Assembly: GCA_947044365.1 (NCBI GenBank)
Contig: OX345648.1
Span: 5,658,117 to 5,722,116, forward strand
From: Petrosia ficiformis
Taxonomy: Eukaryota > Porifera > Demospongiae > Haplosclerida > Petrosiidae
Reading direction: 5' to 3'
Length of the DNA stretch: 64,000 nucleotides
Each line of letters starts with the position of its first letter. The first letter of the stretch is position 1. Below are positions 34,086 to 59,012 of the stretch, one piece after another. A program made the translations under genes and the position numbers. The notes below the pieces were generated by a model. That model had not been told where the DNA came from. It worked only from the letters and a program-made list of their open reading frames with translations, and ran no database searches.

Positions 34086-34219
34086 TATTATCAGTAATAT
34101 TTTCACAACACAAAATTGCAAAAATAAACTTGTACCATTTCTGCACACCAGCCCCACCCTTGGTAACCATGGTAACACAAATTATAGGTGTGGAGTGACC
34201 CCTATATAAGGAGGAAAAA
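34086..34219. promoter_or_regulatory. candidate bidirectional promoter, CIMAP3 / DRAM
   Basis: 134 bases between divergent start codons. It contains GCACACCAGCCCCACCC and GGTAACCATGGTAAC; the latter resembles an X-box-like imperfect inverted repeat (GGTAACC/GGTAAC), which would fit RFX control of a ciliary gene. That regulatory reading is a guess. Confidence 0.45.
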
Positions 34220-36236
34220 ATGGCTAAGTTTGGAATTGAGCTGATAATCATCTTTCTTGCAGTGTTCCAATCTCTTGGATTTATTATAACGTGAGTATGC
34301 TAGGTTCAAAGATGATTTCAATGGGCAGCTTGAATGAATCGATCAATAGGATTTGTTTATTAATATCACATGACATTTTATTTCTACAGCTATATAGTAT
34401 CAGTTAATGACAATCACGTGACTCCAGGGTTCCCCTATATTAGTGATACAGGTGGTAAACCTCCAGAGAGTTGTATCTTTGCTCTTGTCTGTAGCATATC
34501 CGGAATTATCGGTAATCACTATATATATATACGTATGTTCATGCATGATGAAAAATGAAAAGATCAACCAATATCCTCTTCCCTTCTCATCCTCCTTTTA
34601 GGTTTTGTAATAGTTTACATTCGTTTTCAGCATGTCCATCAATATTATAAATCTAAAGTGCAACGGCTCAATATAATTTCAGTTGTTGTTGGAGCTCTGT
34701 CAGTACTTGGTATATTAATTGTAGGAGCTTTCCAGGTTTATGAATAATCATCCATCAATCCATCCATTTATCCATCCATCCATTCTTCCTTTCATTCATT
34801 CATCCATCCATCAATCCATGCATCCATACATTCATCCTTTCATTCATCCATTCATCCATCCATCCATCAATCCATTCATCCATCTATTCATCCATCTATA
34901 TTCATCCATCCATCCATTCATCCTTTCATTCATCCATCTATTCATCCATCTATTCATCCATTCATTCATCCATCCATTCATCCTTTCATTCATCCATTCA
35001 TCCATCAATCCATTCATTCATTCATCCATTCATTCATAATGTACTTTCTGTTAGGATAACACAGTACCTCTAGCCCATTTGGGTGGTGCTATGATGGTTT
35101 TTGTTTTTGGAAATGCATACATGTGGATACAAACAGTTCTATCATATCGAATCAATCATGAAAGACACATTAGCAGGATTGTCATAGTGACGAGACTTGT
35201 TATATCAATAATTTGCACTTTCCTGCTCATAGCCAGTTAGTTCAAGTATAATTTCAATTGCAAATAGTTGATAATTTATTTATTTGTTACAGCAATTTGT
35301 TTTGCACAGACAGCTTCTCATCTTCTCAAACATAATGAAAATAAACACGGAGGAACGTTCATTTGGCATGAGGATGATGGAGTGAGTATATAAATAACTG
35401 TATATCTCAGGATACTATCCTATCTCAGGATACCAGTACATTAACTCAGGATACTAGTATACTTAACTCAGGATACTAGTATATTAACTCAGGATACTAG
35501 TATATTAACTCAGGATACTAGTATACTTAACTCAGGATACTAGTATATTAACTCAGGATACTAGTATATTAACTCAGGATACTGATTCAGGATACTAGTA
35601 TATTAACTCAGGATACTATTACTTAACTCAGGATACTTGTATAGTAACTCAGGATACTAATATACTTAACTCGGGATACTAATATACTTAACTCAGGATA
35701 CTAATATACTTAACTCAGGATACTAGTATATTAACTCAGGATACTATTACTTAACTCAGGATACTAGTATATTAACTCAGGATACTATTACTTAACTCAG
35801 GATACTTGTATAGTAACTCAGGATACTAATATACTTAACTCAGGATACTAATATACTTAACTCAGGATACTAGTATATTAACTCAGGATACTATTACTTA
35901 ACTCAGGATACTAGTATATTAACTCAGGATACTAATATACTTAACTCAGGATACTAGTATATTAACTCAGGATACTAATTCAGGATACTAGTATATTTAC
36001 TCAGGATACTAGTACATTTACCTAACCTCTATTAATTTTGTTACATCTCTTCCCAGGGATTTCCCTTCCATCTTGCAAGTACAATAACCGAGTGGGGTCT
36101 TGGTATTGGTTTTCTATTGTACTTTGTGACATTTCATCCAGACTTTGTAAAGATTGATGTAAGTGTTAGCATTTTATTACGATCTCAGGAGTCTGGTCAT
36201 GTGACTGTGACCGAGTCCTCACCACTCATGATGTAA
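34220..36236 (+). CDS. DRAM-family membrane protein (Frag1/DRAM/Sfk1)
   Basis: Six exons: about 34220-34290, 34390-34511, 34602-34735, 35056-35236, 35293-35382 and 36058-36236. Family members are six-pass proteins of lysosome or plasma membrane; DRAM1/2 modulate autophagy. Exon 1 is a hydrophobic first helix. Exon 2 has the hallmark first-loop motif [14 protein letters not shown]. The following exons give helices [38 protein letters not shown] and [12 protein letters not shown], then [10 protein letters not shown]. Exon 6 has the conserved [18 protein letters not shown] motif, matching the C-terminal helix of DRAM2. The last exon reads through a GTAAGT after KID without splicing and ends ESSPLMM. 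Which DRAM paralogue it represents cannot be decided. It shares a probable promoter with the ciliary gene on its left. Confidence 0.88.
34745..35038. repeat. (ATCC/ATTC)n tandem repeat in DRAM intron
   Basis: ATCC and ATTC tetranucleotides in a loose 60-base higher-order pattern, between exons 3 and 4. The HPSI/FIHS frames are spurious. Confidence 0.92.
35398..36025. repeat. ~20-base minisatellite, TAACTCAGGATACTAGTATA, in DRAM intron 5
   Basis: About thirty copies of a 20-22 base unit with variants TATTACT, TTGTATAG and AATATACT. It fills essentially the entire last intron. Confidence 0.95.
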
Positions 36237-36509
36237 TTTGATGTAATTTGATGTAATACGATGTAGTATGATGTAATGTGTGATGTAATAGGTTTTATAA
36301 TTTTGTATGTGCATGTATTTTTCATGAGATGAACGAGATAATTAATTTTTTAAAGTATATATACAAAAAATAACACAAGATCGTAAAACAACAATTTTTT
36401 TCATGAATTTGCGGTTCATAAAACAACAATATGAATGTGTGTTGCAAGGAGACATGTTAAGTGGTGTTGCTAGGAGATGTGTTGCTAGGAGATGTACTAA
36501 GGGTGTGTT
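36237..36509. other. convergent intergenic region DRAM / PRMT1
   Basis: 273 bases between facing stop codons. It has a short GATGTAATTTGATGTAAT tandem (36230-36290) and a GTTGCTAGGAGATGTG direct repeat (about 36462-36500). No gene. Confidence 0.55.
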
Positions 36510-40833
<4,324 letters not shown>

Positions 40834-41102
40834 ACACGTGAGTAATAACAGGACACACCCCTTTAATAACTATTAATTAATTAACAATAATTATTATTAT
40901 TAATTTAGTTCTTTAAATCAAAAAGGAACATGTAATGGATCACATATACAGTTGAATGACGGAGGAATATTATTATGTAACAAATATATAAACGCTCACT
41001 AATTATTGATGAAACCTCTTAAACGTATTAAAGAGGTCACAACAAATAATATTATAATACAGTTGTCTTGGTACTAATTACAGGATGTGATCAGATTCTT
41101 GT
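40834..41102. other. spacer between PRMT1 start and MICAL stop
   Basis: 269 bases, both neighbours on the minus strand. It must contain the PRMT1 promoter. AT-rich with ATTAATTAATTAACAATAAT-like tracts; no motif stands out. Confidence 0.5.
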
Positions 41103-51816
<10,714 letters not shown>

Positions 51817-52052
51817 AGCTACCACAATTCACACTGCTGGGACAGTCTGGCTTCTTATCTCTGACATAGCATTTAATTATTAATAATTATTGATAATTAT
51901 TATTCATTATTATTAATCAATCCATAATTACAAAATCATGAAGTTAGTGGTGACAACACCTCCAAGACTTCTGAATATAATAAATTATTAAACCCGTTAT
52001 TAAAAAACTATAATGTTAACTATTGAAGTTAGTGGTGACAACACCTCCAGGT
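51817..52052. other. spacer between MICAL start and LRRC8-like stop
   Basis: 236 bases. A direct repeat GAAGTTAGTGGTGACAACAC occurs at about 51939 and 52025. It must contain the MICAL promoter; no clear element was recognised. Confidence 0.5.
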
Positions 52053-55000
52053 CTAGGTCCTCCGAACATACTCAATCAGTTCCATCACACACTCACTGTT
52101 ACCACAGTGAACAGTAAAATGGGATGGAACAGGATTTGGTGGTTGTGATGGATTTGTAGTGGAAGAAAGAGGCCACGTTAGATCTCTATTAGTAACCTCT
52201 ACACCGTGACTCAAAGGAATAAATGATCTATGTATAAATAGATGCATAAAGTGATACACATATCCACTAATAACTACATACATGAGTATCATACATTACA
52301 TATATGTACACACATACATATACACATACATACGTACATATTCACCCAATGATGTACAAGCATATAATTAATATATTGTGTATGGCTATATATGTACATG
52401 CGTAGTGGAGTTGTTAGTTAACTACAACTATATATATATATATATAACTATATATGTATAATATATACATAACTAAAATTGTGGCAAATTAGTCATACTA
52501 TAATAACTATAACTAAAAGTGGTCATTATTGTACTATATAGTACATATATATTAATATTCATGATATAACAGTGTATGTTATCATTTCTCAAACCTCACA
52601 TATTAAAACAAATTATAAGTATTTATTAACAACAGACACAATCCATGATCACATGATATAGTAATTGCCATAGTTACGATAACAATAGAATATTAATAAT
52701 TACAATATTTTAAAAAGACATACCTTCCTGGAGGAATGAACTTGTGGAAATACTTATGAGTTTCTTTTCCTTCAATCTTCAGAGGACGGACAGTCAATAG
52801 TACGGCTCCTTCATCAAAATGACGTTCAAGGGATTCCAGAAATGTCTTCACTATTATAAATATACTTATATTTATCGGAATAATAACATAGATACGTACA
52901 TACCTGACGTTTTGTGTTCTTTCTTCACAATTGGGTTAATCACAATATAGGATATTTTAAATTGCAATGTCTTATTAACTTTCCAAAGAGGTTCAATTTC
53001 TTTGCGAAACTAAAGTTTATAAATAGATGTACCTTTAAAAAGAGGCGGGATAAATAGATGCATACCTTATTTTGTATTTTAGCATCCTGGCTATATATAT
53101 TATCTTGTACACGATAAGTAGTGATATTAGTAGCATATTCTTCAACTTCAATAATACGTGGAGATACTTCCTCTTCACCTTCTGGAGATACTTCCAAATC
53201 ATTTTCTTCATCGTTATCATTATCAGTTGGTAGAACAGGTCTGAATGATGGATCAAAATTAATATATCCAACCTGTATGTATAAATAGATTATAAACAAC
53301 ATGTAATAATTTATTCCAAATAAGGTCATAATTAAATAAAAGTACTCTTAGATATACCACACACACACACACACACACACAAATACACTTGCACATACAC
53401 ACATATATGTATTCATAGACACTTATGTACACACAATAATATACACACATACATGTATTCATAGACACTTATGTACACACAATAATATACACACATACGT
53501 ACATATACGTATAATTATATACACACATAATTATTACATACAATAACATTAGTTACACCTTTTGAAATGTCCTAGCGATAGCTAATGAATATGATAAGTA
53601 CATCGATCCAAATCCTATCTCCATTGCTAATACATTATTTGATGCTCGAAGACTATATCCCATTACAGCACCACGTATATTTCTTGGAATACTCTAATGG
53701 ATAAAGTAGTGAGTAGTGTATGATAGGAATGGGACTGATGGTTAGGAATCAGGCTATACCAGTTGTATTCCATAGTCTAGTTTATTAAACTCTCCATAAA
53801 CCTCAGCTGGATAGTTCCATCCTAATCTCAGTGCCTGATCATCTTCTTCCTCTATTTCATCTTCTTCTTCATGACTTCCTTCTGTGTATGTATGTATGTA
53901 TGTACGTATGTATGTATGTATGTATGTATGTATGTATGTATGTATATATGTATGTATGTATGTATGTATGTACATATGTATGACATACATATGTACATAC
54001 ATACATACATACATACATGCATACATACATACATTGTATGTATGTATAGATGATGTATGTATGTATGCATGTATGTATAGATGTATCTATGTATGTACGT
54101 ATGTATATTCGTATGTATGTATGTATGTATGTATGTATGTATGTATGTATGTACATATATATATGCGTACTGTATGTATGCATGTGTGTATGTATGCACA
54201 TTGCATGTATATAATAGTATGTGTATGTATGTATGTATAATTACGTTGTATCAATGTGGTATCTTCATGCCTACGGTTATGACTATCTAGTAACTGTTGA
54301 TCTATAACAAACAGTCTTTCCATTTCTAACTCAACCTGTCCTTCCCGAAACACGTTACCCAATCCACTATGAGCTTGATGTAGAGACACAATCATGAAGT
54401 CCAAATCTGACTTTATACGAGGATGAAAGAACCTGTCCGAAAATTCCCTACGACAACTGGAAGCCGAGGTAAGGGCATGAAAGAGATTTGATGATCGCGA
54501 TTTTGGGGCTGCAAAGTTAGGTGGTATACTTGAGTTAAAGGAGAATGTAGCAATATCTTTGTGTCCTAGTTCAGAGGTATGTCTGAGGAAGCACCATAAG
54601 CATCCCCATCCTATGAGGGGCAGGATGAGTGCTAAAAGGACTAAGTCACATACCCATATGAGACGAAATAATTGAACAGATGTGATTACGCAGGCGATTT
54701 GTTCAGGGTTGATACCAAGGAGATTGAATGTGCAACTGAAATCAGTATCTCCATCTCGGAATATTTTTGGAATAGCAATTGTGAATAATGATACAAAAGC
54801 CAAGAATAATTGAATAAATAATTTGATCTTGTACCACAGAAATACATCACTGCGATTATATATCATAAACGATTCATACAACTGTTGGATAATCACCTTG
54901 TTTTCTTGAGGATAATGACCTGTGTACTTATTTCGGAGTGGATGTAGTAACCCAGCTAACGAAAAGAAATAATCAAATTGACTGCTGAAAAGCGCTTTCC

Positions 55001-55349
55001 AGACATAATGAGGTCCTACTAGTATTATCGCTTGTACAGCTATTATTGTAGGTAAAAAGTTGACTGGAGGAAGATCTCTTGAGCACAGGCTTAGAACGTA
55101 CTGCACAGTGGCGTCACTTAAATTATCCTCTTGCGCCGAAAAGTCGCAAGCTACGCCGCTGTCTCCTCGGAGTAGTTGAGAAAATACGTCTAATGCAGCC
55201 AGGGCTAGTAAAATACTGCAAAGATATGTAGTTATCTTATCCCAGAAGAATTCTCTTTGATTCACTTTCTCTTCTGTAGTACTTTTCTCAACAATTCCTT
55301 TCTCAATATCTGTTTCACCTCCTCCACCAAGAGTAATTAAACCAGCCAT
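52053..55349 (-). CDS. LRRC8/pannexin-like four-pass protein with unrecognised C-terminus
   Basis: Exon 1 (about 54255-55349) encodes about 365 residues with four hydrophobic helices: YLCSILLALAALDVF, FLPTIIAVQAIILVG, FIQLFLAFVSLFTIAI and LVLLALILPLIGWGCLW. Extracellular loops carry Cys pairs (GVACDF, LSLCSRD; FSCTF, QIACVI), as in LRRC8 and pannexin channels, and the post-TM4 SDLDFMIVSLHQAHSG resembles the LRRC8 linker before its leucine-rich repeats. Seven phase-consistent exons follow, but no leucine-rich repeats appear. Instead an acidic stretch (HEEEDEIEEEDDQ), a conserved-looking GAVMGYSLRASNVLAMEIGF segment (about 53575-53695), another acidic linker, and an alpha/beta-like end (52725-53010, 52053-52230) are seen. 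The four-pass topology is clear; the channel-family assignment is tentative, and the C-terminal half is unidentified. Confidence 0.55.
52410..52545. repeat. GTTAACTA-family dispersed repeat in LRRC8-like intron
   Basis: Contains AACTAAAAGTGGTCATTATT, shared with about 19320-19342, preceded by an AT run. It lies in the intron before the final exon. Confidence 0.55.
53882..54240. repeat. (ATGT)n microsatellite in LRRC8-like intron 1
   Basis: ATGT array, then ACAT, then ATGT again, forming an inverted-repeat switch around 53980. It fills the whole intron between the transmembrane exon and the HEEEDE exon. Confidence 0.94.
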
Positions 55350-55577
55350 TGTGGCTCTTCTCCCTTCAACAACACAACACTGTCATCATTGCCAACAGTT
55401 ATAATCCAATTAAATAAATATTTACTCTACTATAATATAATCATAATTTAATGGAATGTCATAAGTAGTCACTATATATATATATATAATATATATATAA
55501 TATAATATATATATAGTACTTTAATATACGTAATACAACTTTCACACTCTGACACACAATAAATATATTCTCAATTG
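55350..55577. other. spacer between LRRC8-like start and tetraspanin stop
   Basis: 228 bases including an AT dinucleotide run with self-complementary ATATATATATAATATATATA (55475-55515). Presumed promoter region of the LRRC8-like gene. Confidence 0.45.
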
Positions 55578-56640
55578 CTAAACTAGTGCTGCGGATGTAG
55601 GGTTCTCAACGGGTTCTCTGTGAGTTCTTGATATATACTCTATTACTGAACTTCTGTAAGATTTCTTGTAATGTGACAATAATCGATATAATATGATACA
55701 AAGAATTATTCCAGGTAACTGAGGAATAGAAAAAGAATGTTATATGCATTTCTGTCCGGTGATTAGTCATGTGACAACAAGTGGTACAGAGGATCATTCC
55801 TGGTAACTGAAAACAGGTAATTACAGTCATGCAACTAGTCATGTGATTAGTGATGTGATTGGACAATATCATGTGATCAGTCATGTGATTGGTCAATATC
55901 ATGTGATTGATCATGCAATTGAGAAATGACAAACAACATAATGGCCACTGGAAACATAGTTAAGATTATATATACATAACGACATACATACACACACACA
56001 CACACACACATAGATATTACTTACTAGTAATACACTACACGATATTCCTATAGGCGCTACGACATCATGTAACAAAGATTCATGAGCTGATACAACTGAT
56101 AAGCATCCCTAGATAAAACAAATGATATAACATGTTATACTATATTGTACACTAGTAAATACAAAGGCTTGTTGCTATAGTAATATAATACTATTGTATA
56201 CATCAAAGAGTGACTCTAGTAAGGTTTGGCTGGAGTAATATAATAATATACTATTGTATAGACCAAAGAGTGACTTTAGCTAGCTATCCAATAAAGTAAA
56301 TGTGTGAGTAGTACATAATATAATATATCATGTACCAATTCACTATTCATGACTAATATATAATATATATACATGTATATGAAACTTGTTGCATCTACTA
56401 TATGTATACAATTCCACTACTAGTACATCTATAACTAGTTGAGTATTGAATATTATAAATGATAGTTCAACTCACTTTAGAGTAGAATTTTCCTCTTGGT
56501 ATAACAGATTGACCACAATGATCCGTTTCATTTGTTGATATACAGCATGAATCTGGTACTACACTATTTGATAATACACCTTTCCAATCAGTCCAGTCAT
56601 CAATACCACAACATTCAAACTATAGGAGAATATATATATG

Positions 56641-56687
<47 letters not shown>

Positions 56688-57995
56688 GTGACTGGTTCTA
56701 GACAAAATATAAATAGACGAATAGATAGATAGATAGATAGATAGATAGATGGAAAGCTAGATCTAGATACCAATAGAACAGACAGACAGATAGATAGATA
56801 GATGGACAACCTCGGTTTGAAAATCATCCCATAGATCTCTATACAAGTAAAATTGATCATAATAATGCATTGTTCTGTTGAGTTCAACTCTTAAATTACT
56901 TTCCAGCTATGAATAGATGAAATAGAATCATTAAGAAGATATACGTGAGATACGTAGATACAAACATATATAAAAGAGATAATAATTATCAGAGACAGAA
57001 GGACAGATATATAGTTATGAAAAAACAAATGCATAGATAGATAGATAGATAGATGTAGATAGATAGGTGAAAACAAAACCGACGAGGAAACTGGTTGGTA
57101 TATTTATACATACGTTTTGTTTTTGCACTATAGCCCAAACTCCAGCAGTTAGGTATGTCCCAGCTACAAGTGATACCAATAGCGCAAACTATAAAATGAA
57201 AGGATTTTTAATAATATATAGATATATACTTGGTGATCATTTTACCAGGGTTCAAAAGACAAGACCAGGAAAATGGCTGATTTGTCATTTCTTACCATCA
57301 CATACACTGTCATGAAAATATTTAGTAGATTCTACAAATTTGAGCAGAATTTTGATTGTTTTCAACTTTTCAATGGGAGGGAATGGGTGGGGTTTGTAAG
57401 TGCTATGAATGCTCTGTACAAGAAAGACAATTTAATTACCAGAGATACTCATTAGGAGGGATGGTATTAGCTAAATACTCATTACGAGGGATGGTATTAG
57501 CTAAATACTCATTAGGAGGGATGGTATTAGCTAAATACTCATTACGAGGGATGGTATTAGCCAAATACTCATTAGGAGGGATTGTTATTAATACTTCCAA
57601 ACAATATTTGATATTCTTGATATCACTTACAAATATAGTAAGTAGACGACTCTCCCAGACAGCTGAAACCATGCCCACAAAACCAATCACCAGTACACCA
57701 AACCCTATAGCAGCAAGAACTGAGGCACCAAAGAGACTATTTCCATCCGTAAAAGTAGCATATTTCGAATTCACGTAGAGATATATACCGGTTGATAAAG
57801 ATAATATACCTAATATCTGAAATACAAATAATATTTCATACATAGCTAATAAACATAATTTTATATAGCTGTGATGTACACATGTACATACTGACATACA
57901 TATGCATGTACATACATACATGTACATGTATATGTACATCATACAAAAAAAGATATATAATTCTCATATACATACACACACAAATACATATATAC

Positions 57996-58029
<34 letters not shown>

Positions 58030-58154
58030 CATACATACATACAGACACTCAATTCTTAGTTGCTTACCCAGAATAATAGATTATACACTATCAAACTCCA
58101 TTTCACTGCAGTCAAAGCTGGACTGGTGCAATTAAACATGCTTAATCTTGCCAT
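55578..58154 (-). CDS. Tetraspanin
   Basis: Four-pass membrane organiser of the TM4SF. Exon 1 (about 58066-58154) MARLSMFNC then KWSLIVYNLLFW (TM1 start). Exon 2 (about 57640-57820) completes TM1 and gives TM2 (ASVLAAIGFGVLVIGFVGMVSAV). Exon 3 (about 57110-57190) is TM3, FALLVSLVAGTYLTAGVWAIV. Exon 4 (about 56812-56907) starts the large extracellular loop. Exon 5 (about 56478-56622) has the diagnostic CCG (FECCGIDDWTDW) and PDSCC with a further Cys. Exon 6 (about 56030-56110) has GCLSVVS and TM4 (VVAPIGISCSVLLV). The last exon (55578 to about 55717) gives LPGIILCIILYRLL and a cytoplasmic tail. All six expected loop cysteines are present or plausibly present. The subgroup is unknown. It is divergent from MRPL63. 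Confidence 0.9.
55755..55812 (-). pseudogene. partial duplicate of the tetraspanin terminal exon
   Basis: On the minus strand, CAG followed by TTACCAGGAATGATCCTCTG closely resembles the true last exon start (TTACCTGGAATAATTCTTTG at about 55717). After about ten codons the resemblance fades (LPGMILCTTCCHMTN versus LPGIILCIILYRLL). It could be a decayed duplicate or an alternative terminal exon. Confidence 0.5.
57440..57592. repeat. 30-base minisatellite in tetraspanin intron
   Basis: Five copies of ACTCATTAGGAGGGATGGTA plus TTAGCTAAAT, alternating ATTAGGAGGG and ATTACGAGGG every other unit. Confidence 0.92.
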
Positions 58155-58361
58155 CTTTTTCAATATTGATATCTTCTCAAACAATAATCCTGCAAGCTCA
58201 CAGGCAACTACTTTAGTACTCCAGCTGATCTGCATGATAAAGAGTCTTTATAAGTGCAGCTGATAATAGGATATTATCAGTATAGACAGTATATTATTAG
58301 TATATTACTTTATTCCACGTGTTGTAGAGAGCCAGACAGACAGACCCACTGACCCAATAAG
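58155..58361. promoter_or_regulatory. candidate bidirectional promoter, tetraspanin / MRPL63
   Basis: 207 bases between divergent starts. It includes ATATTATCAGTATAGACAGT and ATATTATTAGTATATTACTT blocks. Promoter role inferred from position. Confidence 0.45.
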
Positions 58362-58695
58362 ATGTGGTTGGCCTGGATACTGCTGTCTAGGAGACGTGTA
58401 CCGGGTAAACAATGGATTGGAAAATATAGGAAGAAGAAGAAAGTCACCATGCATCAGAGAATCAGACAGAAGGAGCATGAGGAGCATTTAGAAAAAGTAA
58501 TTAATAACTCTTTATTTCTTTATTAATGATATTCATTGACTGTAGATGACCAGTTTATTATCACAGCCATATCTCACAATGGGAGAGGAGGCGTGTCAGG
58601 TCCTGGCAAAATATCGGAGAAGTCTATACAAACCGAAATGGATCAGAGAGAGAGAGAAGAAATGGTTTGAACGAGATGAAAGTATTTGTAGATGA
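58362..58695 (+). CDS. MRPL63: Mitochondrial ribosomal protein mL63 (MRPL63)
   Basis: Two exons, 58362-58496 (45 codons) and 58546-58695 (49 codons plus stop), give a 94-residue basic protein; the human protein is about 102. The N-terminal motif RRRVPGKQWIGKYRKKK matches the mL63 signature (R-x-PG-x-QWIGKHR). The second exon has QPYLTMGEE and RERE, in line with the MPYMTREQE-type region of the family. It is a component of the mitochondrial large ribosomal subunit. A 49-base intron, one of the shortest in the window, is bounded by GTAATT and TGTAG. The start is the only ATG compatible with the motif. Confidence 0.85.
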
Positions 58696-59012
58696 TGTAT
58701 ATTACAGTCATATGACTATCAGGTGACTAAATCGTATAAACCGATCTAGATGCTTTTTAATAATGTTACATGACAAAATGACATGTGACTATCAGGTAAC
58801 TAAATCATTACAAATGTATTTAGATGATGTTTAATAATCTCATGTGACTAAATGTCATGTGAAAATATCTAAATCAGTTATTTCGTCCACTCATCAATAA
58901 TTGTATAATACATTAAATAATTGATATGATAATGAAAATAAGATATTGTGTTTCAAACATAATGAATAATAATACATAATATATAGATATATAGATTTTG
59001 TCATGATATGTT
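58696..59012. other. convergent intergenic region MRPL63 / HORMAD
   Basis: 317 bases. A direct repeat of about 55 bases (CATATGACTATCAGGTGACTA-like at about 58709 and ACATGTGACTATCAGGTAAC at about 58781) is followed by AT-rich sequence that holds probable poly(A) signals. No gene. Confidence 0.5.
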
